Shown here piece after piece: positions 53,675 to 61,671 of a stretch of 64,000 nucleotides of DNA (position 1 is its first letter; every line of letters starts with the position of its first letter). The notes under the pieces are model-generated. The model had not been told where the DNA came from, did not search any database, and saw only the letters and a list, made by a program, of their open reading frames with translations. The translations under genes and the position numbers were made by a program. The stretch is from Candidatus Hodarchaeota archaeon (GTDB lineage Archaea > Asgardarchaeota > Heimdallarchaeia > Hodarchaeales > Hodarchaeaceae). The stretch is from NCBI GenBank assembly GCA_016840285.1, contig JAEOSR010000004.1, positions 1 through 64,000 of the forward strand, written 5' to 3'.

Positions 53675-54160
53675 TTAACTTTGTAGCTCTTTCTGAAGGT
53701 TTTTCCCATAATCGGGTAAGGAGGAATCATATTTAACGGTTTCTTCTGAAATAATTAAGTCATATTCCCTTAACATCTTTTTATGAGTTTCCGACCAATC
53801 ATCTAGTGCTTTATGCATCTCAATATAATTCGTGGGCATAGGATGTGTTCCAACAATAACAGGTAACTCAGTTTTTTCCTCAATGAATTTTTTAAGGACA
53901 TCAAGGTAAAGACAAGGAGGATAACCTGCTAGCACACCTGTAGCAAAATGAATCACTTGAGCTCCATAATTTTTCATTCCAATGACCGCGTTTTCTACAT
54001 TTCCTCCAGGACAACCGCCACAAGTTGTGTACGATACAACTTCTAGCGTTTCCTCCTTTGAATAACGTCGAAATGCTCCCTCTCGATTTCGAACTGCTCT
54101 AAAGCATTTTCCCCCCTCACATGATCCATAGCGATCGCAAATTATTATTCCAACTTTCAT
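53675..54160 (-). CDS. CGGC-domain protein
   Basis: A 161-residue cytosolic protein with the CGGC domain: IICDRYGSCEGGKCFRA, then TTCGGCPGGN in the middle, and HFATGVLAGYPPC. The Cys residues suggest a metal-binding site. I place the start at ATG 54160; the longer frame uses TTG 54175. The function is unknown; the family is found in anaerobic archaea and bacteria. It is convergent with the DUF5320 gene. Confidence 0.87.
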   Translation of the reverse strand: MKVGIIICDRYGSCEGGKCFRAVRNREGAFRRYSKEETLEVVSYTTCGGCPGGNVENAVIGMKNYGAQVIHFATGVLAGYPPCLYLDVLKKFIEEKTELPVIVGTHPMPTNYIEMHKALDDWSETHKKMLREYDLIISEETVKYDSSLPDYGKNLQKELQS

Positions 54161-54400
54161 CTTTATTCCCAACAAAGTCTAAGTTCTACGTGTTTTAAAC
54201 ATTCTTTCTTCTTGATCTTGTTGTCTAAGAGATATAAAGTCATAACTGTGTTACAAACAACGATGCAGAACAATTTTATTGATCTTAAATTAACTAATAA
54301 ATCAATATTTCGTCTTAATTCGTATGTATGGAACTGCAAAAGATGTCTACTTATAATATTGCTAAAAGGCTAACTTCTATCGTATGCCGGCTAGACCTAA

Positions 54401-54591
54401 GCATTCTATGAACTGTCGTTTGACAAAGGATTAACACTAACAAGTTTAAATGAAATAGAAAAGGAGCTTTATACTTAAATAATCCTAAACAGATTGAATT
54501 AATCCAATTATGTATCAAATACATGCTTAATGAAAGACCAGTCACGATCACAGAATTTCTGCAGGATGAGATTGTTTCTTCATTTTGCTAG
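54401..54591 (+). pseudogene. possible coding remnant with frameshift
   Basis: Two coding-like pieces lie in different frames: AFYELSFDKGLTLTSLNEIE…to TAA at 54476-54478, and NPKQIELIQLCIKYMLNERP…to TAG at 54589-54591. A single shift near 54470 would join them. No family is recognised and no start is seen. It lies in the 740-bp spacer before the DtxR-FeoA regulator. Confidence 0.3.
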
Positions 54592-54774
54592 AGTACTTCT
54601 CATATTAAAATCAAGTTGGATTGAGATCTTTTCATAAGTTCGCTTCCTGAATTGCTTCTTTTACTTTAAAGCTATGGCACAAAACTTTTTACCATAATTA
54701 TCTCATCTAGATTAGTAAGAGATATTTGTATAGTTTTGATTTTCTTGTTTCTATTCTAGTATTTAACGAAAAGA

Positions 54775-54806
54775 CTTATATATTAGTTTTGTGCAATAGC
54801 TCATTA
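54775..54806 (+). promoter_or_regulatory. TATA box and operator copy before the DtxR-FeoA gene
   Basis: CTTATATATTAG gives the TATA box; TTTTGTGC-AATA-GCTCATTA (54787-54806) is the operator copy at the same distance from TATA as at 53186. It matches 27 of 31 bases with the DUF5320 promoter block. Autoregulation by the gene product is the simplest reading. Confidence 0.6.
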
Positions 54807-54832
54807 ATCTTATTTATACCTGGAGGTATTTA

Positions 54833-54892
54833 TTGAAAGAGGAAGCCTCGAAGGTGAACGATACTTCCAATCCATTCAGGGATTCTAAGTGA
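54833..54892 (+). CDS. possible 19-codon leader ORF
   Basis: GGAGG (54822-54826) precedes TTG 54833 by six bases. The ORF runs 19 codons (KEEASKVNDTSNPFRDSK after the start) to TGA 54890-54892, six bases before the ATG of the regulator. It could allow translational coupling, since the regulator start has only a weak GTGA site within the leader's stop. It may also be chance. Confidence 0.35.
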   Translation: MKEEASKVNDTSNPFRDSK

Positions 54893-54898
54893 ATTTAT

Positions 54899-55591
54899 AT
54901 GCATGCAAATGAACGACAGGGATTACGAATCATCGAAGAGGATATTATGGAAGTGTTGTTCAATTTGCATATCTCCAAGCGCGAAAGACAACGCGTCAAG
55001 ATGGGAGAAATATTGGACAGTATGGTAAACAAACTCGCGAAAACCCAACTTACAAATATTATACGCCGAAAACTAGAACCAAGGGGTTATGTTGATTATC
55101 TTCCCTATGAAGGTGTTCACTTAACCAAAATGGGATATCAAATAGCTCGACGAATTACCCGGAATCATCGGCTTGCAGAAGCAATGCTCTTTCAAATATT
55201 TGATATGCCATTCAACAAGCTTCATGAACAAGCATGTCTTCTTGAACATGGAATCTCTGATGAAATTGCAGAATACATCTATCGCAAGCTAAAATCGAAA
55301 ATGACCCCTTTTGGAATGCCCATACCAATGAAAGAGAAAGATGAAGATCTAGGCTGTGAAGATAAGTGTCTACATGAAATTCCTGCAGGAATACCAGTAA
55401 CTCTGACTAGAATCCAAGATCATTCCACAGACGTTGCCAAGAAATTGGAAGCGTATGATATTGATGCTGTGGGAGTAAAAATGCGTGTGAAAAATATTGA
55501 TAATGAGGGAGTGGTGGTTGAAATAAATGAACTCTCACGGAAAATTCCTCTCTCGATTTCTAGACTTCTCTGTGTTAAACCTGAAGTTTAA
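54899..55591 (+). CDS. DtxR-family regulator with C-terminal FeoA-like domain
   Basis: A 230-residue metal-dependent regulator. Winged helix (KLAKTQLTNIIRRKLEPRGY then VDYLPYEGVHLTKMG) is followed by a dimer/metal domain (RNHRLAEAMLFQIFDMP, LHEQACLLEHGISD), a Cys pair (GCEDKCLHEIPAG), and a FeoA-like SH3 domain (PVTLTRIQDHST…LLCVKPEV). Iron or manganese is the likely ligand. The promoter carries the operator found also before the DUF5320 gene, so this is the candidate repressor of both. Confidence 0.88.
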   Translation: MHANERQGLRIIEEDIMEVLFNLHISKRERQRVKMGEILDSMVNKLAKTQLTNIIRRKLEPRGYVDYLPYEGVHLTKMGYQIARRITRNHRLAEAMLFQIFDMPFNKLHEQACLLEHGISDEIAEYIYRKLKSKMTPFGMPIPMKEKDEDLGCEDKCLHEIPAGIPVTLTRIQDHSTDVAKKLEAYDIDAVGVKMRVKNIDNEGVVVEINELSRKIPLSISRLLCVKPEV

Positions 55592-55798
55592 TAAATCCCC
55601 AAAGTGTCTATGAAATCTAGATTAGATATTGGTAAAAAACCTGTTAAAAATCTAAACAATTTTGTTGGATAGAATTGACATTTTCTAATTCAAGAATGAG
55701 TCAGTGGGACATTTCAAATATATTGGATATTTTTAAGTCATTGTAAGAAAATCCTGAAAAACAACCTTAAAAAGAAGAGTAATCATAATTGTTGGAGA

Positions 55799-56119
55799 GT
55801 GTTACTTATTAGAGGTTCTAGCTGGGGTAGCCAAGGTGGTAGAAGAAAGCGTTTTAGGGGAGGAAGACCCAAAGCTCAACCTTTCATTAGTAGAGAATGG
55901 AATAGCTTAAATGGCGAGATCGTATTGTATCTCTCTAATGCAGAATTAGAGGCCCTCCGACTAGTCGATGAAGAGAATTTAACTCAAGAGCAGGCAGCTG
56001 AAAGAATGCACATTTCACGGGGAACCTTGTGGCGAATTTTGCAACAGGCAAGAAAAAAAGTGATTTCAGCTCTCAATTCTGGAAAAGCTTTCGTTCATTT
56101 AAATATCAAAGAGGATTAG
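55799..56119 (+). CDS. UPF0251/DUF134 helix-turn-helix protein
   Basis: A 106-residue DNA-binding protein of the UPF0251 (DUF134) family: GRP near 25, AELEALRLVDEENLTQEQAA, RMHISRGTLWRILQQARKKV, and ALNSGKAF at the end. Family members often sit near metal or iron-sulfur genes. The start GTG 55799 is used because GGAG is just upstream; spacing is very short, so a non-canonical start slightly further in is possible. The gene stands alone. Confidence 0.85.
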   Translation: MLLIRGSSWGSQGGRRKRFRGGRPKAQPFISREWNSLNGEIVLYLSNAELEALRLVDEENLTQEQAAERMHISRGTLWRILQQARKKVISALNSGKAFVHLNIKED

Positions 56120-56645
56120 AATCAATCCGTCATTAATCTATATACTCCATATTGCTTTATTGTAGGATAATCAAATCCGATTTTTCATTCTTTTCAAGCA
56201 TGAGAGTGGATTATTGAAGGGAACATTGCAAACCAAAGAGTTCGAATTCCCTTAATAAATTTTCAGCTCGCTGATAACGCAATTTTTTCTTAATACCGTA
56301 TAATTCACCAATTAGTTCTTAATTTTGTAGTCCTGTTAGATCTAGGTATGCGTTTGCTTTTTCTGGGACATTTCCCATTAGTTGCTGAATTGTCATCAAA
56401 TTCTTCAAGAAATCCTTAACAAAAATTGGATTAGCTCCCAATGTAGATTTTAATACTCCCGTTAACATACAAATTGATGTTGTTTTCTCTGTTCCATTCG
56501 GACTTAACAGACCAAAAATCTCTCCCTTTTCACTTTGAAACTAATATTATCAACAACAAGTATAGGATCTTTAATTGGGATATTTTTGGAAGTCCTCTTT
56601 TTATTCGATAATTTCTGTAATATTTTAGACCATTATTCTTCTATC
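56120..56645. other. spacer holding only the ABC ATPase pseudogene
   Basis: The 525 bases between the UPF0251 gene and nikR hold the decayed ABC ATPase and short flanks. No intact ORF was found. Confidence 0.5.
56211..56585 (-). pseudogene. decayed ABC transporter ATP-binding protein
   Basis: Read leftward, ILVVDNISFKVK is followed by a frameshift to GEIFGLLSPNGTEKTTSICM, a Walker A with the catalytic GAGKTT eroded to GTEKTT. It runs LTGVLKSTLGANPIFVKDF to a TAA, then ELIGELYGIKKKLRYQRAEN resumes in frame to TAA at 56211. The order matches an ABC-2-type ATPase (first ~130 residues). The rest (signature, Walker B) is missing. Confidence 0.65.
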
Positions 56646-57074
56646 TTAACACATTTGTGCTCTAGAAACCAATCTAACAGAAATGTACTTCAGTCCATCT
56701 AGAGATCGAAGGTTTTTCAATAGAATAAGTATGTTTTTGGCTGTATTAGTGATTATTAAATTCTCTAAGCATTCTTTTTGAGTCATGTGAAAATGGGAAG
56801 AGAAACCTACATTTGAATGATGTTGTAACTCTATAAACTGTTGTATTGTATTTAAGTCGTGATGGTCATATACAACTGATATAATTACGGTCACTTCAGT
56901 ATTTTCAGAAATACTATTGAGGACTTCCTCTGATTCGAAAAATTTTTGAAGAGCATCTCTAATCATTTGAGAAGTATTCTGATAACCAAATTCTTTAACT
57001 TTAGTAGAAATCAGCTTTTTAAGTCCAGGTTCACATGAAAAAGTGATTGTCTCACGATTACCTTTCTGAGTCAT
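56646..57074 (-). CDS. nikR: nickel-responsive regulator NikR
   Basis: A 142-residue Ni-dependent repressor. Ribbon-helix-helix at 8-48 (ETITFSCEPGLKKLISTKV); the C-terminal ACT-like domain has the Ni site HFHMTQKEC (His94, His96, Cys102) plus His85/86 in LQHHSN. It probably represses the cbiMNQO operon upstream of it and itself. Read leftward, it follows cbiO by 71 bp and could be on its transcript. Confidence 0.93.
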   Translation of the reverse strand: MTQKGNRETITFSCEPGLKKLISTKVKEFGYQNTSQMIRDALQKFFESEEVLNSISENTEVTVIISVVYDHHDLNTIQQFIELQHHSNVGFSSHFHMTQKECLENLIITNTAKNILILLKNLRSLDGLKYISVRLVSRAQMC

Positions 57075-57145
57075 TTTTAACCCATCTTTAATTTTTTACT
57101 ATTTCAATTTAGTTACATATATTCATTAAGTTCAGTCTCGAAAAA

Positions 57146-57886
57146 TCAAATATTTTTAAACTCTTGTTCCTGAAAATCCTCATAAGTCAAAAAATCCCCT
57201 ACAATTTTCCCTTGTTTCAGCAACAAAATTCGATTAGCTATTTTCATTACATCTCTATCGTGAGTGATTACAACTACTGTTCTTTTTTTAGTAAATGACC
57301 GAATAGTATCAATCATTCTGGGTTTTGACCATGGATCGATTCCAATTGTTGGTTCATCCAATATAATTAGTTTTGGTCGCATAGCCAACATACCAGCAAA
57401 CGCAACTTTCTTTTTTTCTCCAAACGATAAATTAAACGTAACTTTCTTTTTTAGATGAGTAATTTGAACCTCTTCTAAAGCATCCTCCACTCTATCCTGA
57501 ATTTCCTCCAAAGGAAGTTGCATGTTTTTAGGGCCAAAAGCAACATCATCAAAAACCTTAGGAAAGAATATCTGGTCATCAGGATTCTCAAAGACCAATC
57601 CTACTAGTTTTTGAATCTCTCTTCTATTCTTTTTTGTTACTTGCTTATTGAATACGATTATATGTCCTTGCTGTGGAAGTAATATTCCGTTAAAATGCTT
57701 CATTAAAGTTGTTTTCCCAGAACCATTGGGACCAGCTATAACTGTGAGATTATTTTGGAAAAATTTTACGGATACATTCTCGAGTACTAATGGTTGATTT
57801 CGAGAATAGCAAAAAGATAAATCTTGTACCTCTAAAATGACTTTCTTAGTAGAAAATTCTTTCTGATTATTTACTAATGTACTCAT
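57146..57886 (-). CDS. cbiO: CbiO, ATPase of the ECF nickel/cobalt transporter
   Basis: A 246-residue ABC ATPase. Walker A GPNGSGKT (52-59), LSFGEKKKVAFAG signature, Walker B KLIILDEPTIGID and the switch His in VVVITHDRD. I choose ATG 57886: it overlaps the cbiQ stop as ATGA and gives the family length. A 35-codon longer frame would lie inside cbiQ. It energises Ni2+/Co2+ uptake for the hydrogenase. Confidence 0.94.
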   Translation of the reverse strand: MSTLVNNQKEFSTKKVILEVQDLSFCYSRNQPLVLENVSVKFFQNNLTVIAGPNGSGKTTLMKHFNGILLPQQGHIIVFNKQVTKKNRREIQKLVGLVFENPDDQIFFPKVFDDVAFGPKNMQLPLEEIQDRVEDALEEVQITHLKKKVTFNLSFGEKKKVAFAGMLAMRPKLIILDEPTIGIDPWSKPRMIDTIRSFTKKRTVVVITHDRDVMKIANRILLLKQGKIVGDFLTYEDFQEQEFKNI

Positions 57887-58683
57887 AATAAGTCCCTCAG
57901 AATCATAATTGGGGACAATTGACCTATAATCATAATTATTATTGTAATAAGAGTCATCAGGACAAAGAATACGATCCCTTGGATTGTCCACGGATGATGT
58001 GGGTGCATTAATTTGCCAGTAAATCCCCTTGCGGATAAAATAGCAGATACATGTTCTGCTCGTTTAAATGATCGAGCTAATAAACCTCCGATGATATTAC
58101 CAATGACTTTTAATGATTTAATATTCATTCGGAGTTTTTCGCCATATAGACGATTGGATCGTGCCTCAATAATCCGTTCTAGCTCTTCTTGCATAAGGAA
58201 AAAAAATCGGTAAGTAAAAAAAGTCAAGCTTGTCAATAATTCTGGCATTCCAAGCTCATCTAAGCCATAAATGATTTCAAAAAAATCAGCTTCGGAATAC
58301 ACAAGTAGTAAGACAAACATAGTAATTAAATAACTACGAAGTCCAGAAAATAATGCAAAAGACAAATTATTATGAACGGTCGTGTAAAATATACTTTTAT
58401 AAATAGCAGGGGAAGGACTAAAAGAGAGAAAAGAAATGATTGATAAAGGTACAATTATTGGAAGTGTAGTAAAACTATATTTAAAAAAAAACCTACTGGG
58501 CCGTAAAAGAAGTAAAAATAGGACAAAAATCAAAATAAACCAGAACAGTTGAGTTAATTCCACGAGGAATGAACACGCTAGAATAACAAAAAATGTTGTG
58601 ATTATCTTACTCCGAACGTCTATTGCACGTCCATGAACTGAATGATTTATATGTTTTATTTGTTGTAAATGGGAACTTGTCAA
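57883..58683 (-). CDS. cbiQ: CbiQ, transmembrane component of the ECF transporter
   Basis: A 266-residue integral membrane protein with about five helices. The ATPase-coupling motif is seen in ERIIEARSNRLYGEK and RSFKRAEHVSAILSARGF, matching EcfT/CbiQ Ala-Arg-Gly motifs. It is translationally coupled to cbiO (ATGA overlap). It follows cbiN by 48 bp. Confidence 0.93.
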   Translation of the reverse strand: MTSSHLQQIKHINHSVHGRAIDVRSKIITTFFVILACSFLVELTQLFWFILIFVLFLLLLRPSRFFFKYSFTTLPIIVPLSIISFLSFSPSPAIYKSIFYTTVHNNLSFALFSGLRSYLITMFVLLLVYSEADFFEIIYGLDELGMPELLTSLTFFTYRFFFLMQEELERIIEARSNRLYGEKLRMNIKSLKVIGNIIGGLLARSFKRAEHVSAILSARGFTGKLMHPHHPWTIQGIVFFVLMTLITIIIMIIGQLSPIMILRDLL

Positions 58684-58731
58684 ATCTCATCCTTCAGAAT
58701 AAAGAAAAGAGCGGAAGGGTCAAATCCTACG

Positions 58732-59049
58732 TTAATAAGACGTTTTCATAACACGTTGCTTAAGAATGAAATAAGGTATGATAAAGATAGTAAATACGAT
58801 AAGCACTCCAATTAAACCAGAGATTATGGTTGAGATCAAGTCATTTCCCAAGATTTGATGAAGGACAGAACCTTCCGCTCCATAATCCGTCAGGAACCCT
58901 AGATCGAATGATTCGCCTTCCTCTGCATCGTGATCTTCTAATGCCGCTTTTTCAAGGCCATCTGGGTTTGGATCCGCAAAAGGAGACAGAATCAATAAAA
59001 TACCTAGAAGTACTATAACCCCAATAATATATTTTTGTTTGAATTCCAT
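58732..59049 (-). CDS. CbiN-like accessory subunit
   Basis: A 105-residue protein with two membrane helices (about 9-25 and 75-98) and an extracellular loop with PNPDGLEKAALEDH, the PDGL signature of CbiN/NikN-type proteins. It assists CbiM in metal loading. I use ATG 59049; a longer frame would begin with GTG 59058 in the SD GAGGTGA. The cbiM stop overlaps that SD. Confidence 0.88.
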   Translation of the reverse strand: MEFKQKYIIGVIVLLGILLILSPFADPNPDGLEKAALEDHDAEEGESFDLGFLTDYGAEGSVLHQILGNDLISTIISGLIGVLIVFTIFIIPYFILKQRVMKTSY

Positions 59050-59054
59050 TGATT

Positions 59055-59741
59055 TCACCTCTGAGTCCCAGGTAACTGAAGAGAGGGTTTCTCTATTTCC
59101 ACAAAAACATCCATTTGAATATAATTGAAGTACAGGACAATAACTGTTGAAATAATTCCTTCACCGATTCCAATCAGAATATGGTAAAGAAGAATCGTTG
59201 GTAATGCTACCATCAACGGGATTGCGGAAGGACTGACAAGGATTGGTACTCCAATCTCGATTGCTGCAAAAAAAGAAGCAACAACAACAGATAGGAATGC
59301 TCCAATAAAAACACCGCCATAATAGCGAACCTTATTTTCTTCTGGAGTTGCATTCAGCATGAGATATCTCAACACTATATAACCCACAAAGACTCCAACT
59401 ACACCCATGTTAAAAACGTTTGGCCCTAATGCAATGATTCCACCATCAGCAAAAAGCAGTGCCTGAATTAGTAGGACAACCGCCATAATTAAAGCTGCCC
59501 CCCACGGTCCAACAATAGCTGCAGCTAAAGCTCCACCAAGCATATGGCCAGAGGTTCCTCCAAGAATGGGAAAATTGAGCATTTGGGCCGCAAAAATGGT
59601 TCCACCTAAGACTGCCATGTAGGCAATTCGTGTCGGATCATATTCACGTAACTTATACAGAGAAACCGCAATTACAACTAATACGATGATCCACGTAATT
59701 AGTAGGAAAGCAGGATCTACCCAACCATCAGGAATGTGCAT
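59055..59741 (-). CDS. cbiM: CbiM, substrate-binding membrane component
   Basis: A 228-residue membrane protein with about six helices. The mature N-terminus MHIPDGWVDP keeps His2, which coordinates Ni2+ or Co2+ in CbiM/NikM. HMLGGALAAAIVGPWGAAL and the other motifs are intact. It is first of cbiMNQO. The NikR-like operator lies about 100 bp upstream. Nickel is favoured over cobalt by NikR and the hydrogenase context. Confidence 0.94.
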   Translation of the reverse strand: MHIPDGWVDPAFLLITWIIVLVVIAVSLYKLREYDPTRIAYMAVLGGTIFAAQMLNFPILGGTSGHMLGGALAAAIVGPWGAALIMAVVLLIQALLFADGGIIALGPNVFNMGVVGVFVGYIVLRYLMLNATPEENKVRYYGGVFIGAFLSVVVASFFAAIEIGVPILVSPSAIPLMVALPTILLYHILIGIGEGIISTVIVLYFNYIQMDVFVEIEKPSLQLPGTQR

Positions 59742-60227
59742 TTTTTCACCATAGCTTATTTTAGCTATTCTAAGTTATTTTACAGATAAAAACGCATTAA
59801 TATGACTCATTCAAAGACAAATTTCTTTGAATTTAAATGTGTTACATCATATTAAATACTGTAACAACTAGCTTTATAATTGAATATCAAAAAAATCATG
59901 AATTCTAATGCTAGATATGAATGGATCCTTATTCGAGGGAGGGGGAAAAGAACATTAGTAGAATTAAAAATGGTTTTTGTGGTTATACTCAGATTTCGTG
60001 AAAATAAGTGCTTCATAAATATTAATAGTTAAATCATCCGTGCTTGTGTGAAAATAGAGAGGAGTGATCACTCAGATATCTACACCTCTAAATTATGTAT
60101 TAGATGTGAATTATAAAAACGGAACCTGAGGTGTTTTGGTTAATGGAAAAAACAATCTATTCCTATTCCCTAATAAATTGGGGGTTTTCAATCCAGTTTT
60201 AGCACTTGAAAATTTGAAAGATGTTTC
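59742..60227. other. spacer upstream of cbiM
   Basis: Beside the operator above, this spacer holds a perfect 12-bp palindrome GAGTGATCACTC (60062-60073). A plus-strand, coding-like stretch starting at GTG 60065 is interrupted by TGA (near 60125) and continues into the antisense of the next gene. No product is recognised. Confidence 0.35.
59809..59866. promoter_or_regulatory. NikR-like operator and nearby inverted repeat upstream of cbiM
   Basis: GTGTTAC (59839-59845), 15 bases, then GTAACA (59861-59866) matches the published Geobacter NikR half-sites GTGTTAC-N13/14-GTAACAC with one more spacer base. The nearby ATTCAAAGA-6-TCTTTGAAT (59809-59832) is a perfect 9-bp inverted repeat, closer to the gene. 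They lie in the cbiM upstream region on the leftward side. Confidence 0.55.
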
Positions 60228-60788
60228 TTATGCAGCATCACCGAAAAATTCGTGGTAGAGTGCCTTACCAAGCTGGAAGGTGCGAATATTATTCTCACTA
60301 CCTCGCATATTGTTGAAAACTTGGATGTACTGATCCTCTGTTAGATCAATGGCCTTTTTCTTTTTCAGATGTTCCGAAAGGAATCCTAAAGAAAGAATGT
60401 TGACAGCCCCAGTCACTTTATTCTCATCGGCTCGTCTTGTAATGGGAATTCGGTGAAACGGGGTCGTGATGATTTTATCAGCTGTATCATCAATAGAGTC
60501 TGAATCAACAAAGCAATCAGTTGTTTCACTAATGCATTCTGTGGCTCGTTCAAATCCTTTTTGGTCTATAGCTACGAAGAAATCGGCATCTACATCACAA
60601 TATGGGTAAGAAATTGGATCAGTGCTTAGAACAACATCACAAAAAATGGGGCCACCACGAACTGAAGGGGTATAATCAACAGAGAGCGTTGCGTGATAAT
60701 CAGCAACCATTGCAACTCGTACTAGTGCACTTCCAAGAAACTTGATCCCCTGCCCACCTCGTCCACTGAATCGAAATTTTACCTTCAT
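60228..60788 (-). CDS. 2-oxoacid:acceptor oxidoreductase gamma subunit
   Basis: A 186-residue subunit of the pyruvate/2-oxoacid ferredoxin oxidoreductase family: FRFSGRGGQGIKFLGSALV and SVDYTPSVRGGPIFCDVVLS are the gamma-domain CoA-binding region, and KVTGAVNILSLGFLSEHL completes it. It stands alone; no alpha, beta or ferredoxin subunit adjoins. It must work with unlinked subunits. The domain is soluble. Confidence 0.9.
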   Translation of the reverse strand: MKVKFRFSGRGGQGIKFLGSALVRVAMVADYHATLSVDYTPSVRGGPIFCDVVLSTDPISYPYCDVDADFFVAIDQKGFERATECISETTDCFVDSDSIDDTADKIITTPFHRIPITRRADENKVTGAVNILSLGFLSEHLKKKKAIDLTEDQYIQVFNNMRGSENNIRTFQLGKALYHEFFGDAA

Positions 60789-60916
60789 GATTTTATCCCT
60801 TAATGAGTTTCTTGATCTCTATAAGGGATAATTCTCCCTCCCTACTTAAATATTTTGGGGATTGATTTAGACACTAATAGTTAATTGTAGGATACAAAGT
60901 GAATTCGAGAGGAAGT

Positions 60917-61372
60917 TTAGGAAAGATGATCGTAGATCTTTTGCTCTTTAACAAGAACTTCAATATCTTCTATTCCTGAGAACTTCCGTAATTCTTTAAT
61001 GAAATAGTCCAAGTCTAGTTTACTCTTACTGAGAACTTCGAGAATGAATGAACTTTCTCCATTAGATCTATACAATGATATTAGCTTGCAATCCTCTGTT
61101 TTACACAGAAAAGGGAGTTGGTCTATTTGGGCATAAGTATCGTAACTAGGTTCTAAATGGAACTTAATAATGGCTTGACCATTAAAACCAAGATTCTCAG
61201 GGTCAGTAACAACACGAAAACCTTGAATAATCCCTTTCTCTCGTAAACGACGAACTCTATTGCGAACTGTGCCTTCAGTTCGTTTAATTTTTTTCGCAAT
61301 GGTAGTAAATTTAGTTCTCCCATCCCGATTGAGGATTTCCAAAATTTCACGATCAATTTCATCATATATCAT
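60917..61372 (-). CDS. Lrp/AsnC-family transcription regulator
   Basis: A 151-residue regulator with HTH (DREILEILNRDGRTKFTTIA, RTEGTVRNRVRRLREKGII) and a RAM effector domain. ATG 61372 is favoured: GGTGA lies six bases upstream. An upstream frame would begin at 61384. The gene faces away from the 2TM gene, and the palindrome at 61398-61419 lies in its promoter, fitting autoregulation. Confidence 0.9.
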   Translation of the reverse strand: MIYDEIDREILEILNRDGRTKFTTIAKKIKRTEGTVRNRVRRLREKGIIQGFRVVTDPENLGFNGQAIIKFHLEPSYDTYAQIDQLPFLCKTEDCKLISLYRSNGESSFILEVLSKSKLDLDYFIKELRKFSGIEDIEVLVKEQKIYDHLS

Positions 61373-61397
61373 TATTTTCACCATATTTATTATGTAA

Positions 61398-61419
61398 TTA
61401 ACAATTGTTAATTAACAAT
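61398..61419. promoter_or_regulatory. overlapping palindromes, probable Lrp operator
   Basis: TTAACAATTGTTAA (61398-61411) and ATTGTTAATTAACAAT (61404-61419) are perfect and overlap by eight bases. They sit 25-45 bases upstream of the Lrp start. Near 61431-61470 TCGTA/TACGA elements repeat. A self-controlling operator is likely. Confidence 0.55.
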
Positions 61420-61671
61420 ATTTAAGTTTTTCGTAGTTTTTCATTCTTCGTAATTTTACGATTTTCGTAATAATTTGAAAAGAATTGATTTGTAAAATAC
61501 ATTAAAAGAACAGTGAAGACACAAAAACTCAAATAAATATCCAAATAAAAGCAAAATCTATGAACAGTGAAGCAATCTTGAAGATCCTGAATGTTCCTTG
61601 TTGGGAAGGTCTATTAAAATTGACTCCAGTATTTTCATATCCTTGTTGTATTGCTACTCCTTTTCATCGAC

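Larger units (their letters stand above)
54161..54832. other. spacer upstream of the DtxR-FeoA regulator
   Basis: An AT-rich spacer with the possible remnant at 54401-54591. A half-site GCACAAAA (54677-54684) resembles the operator arm. The promoter block 54775-54805 is at its 3' end. Confidence 0.4.
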
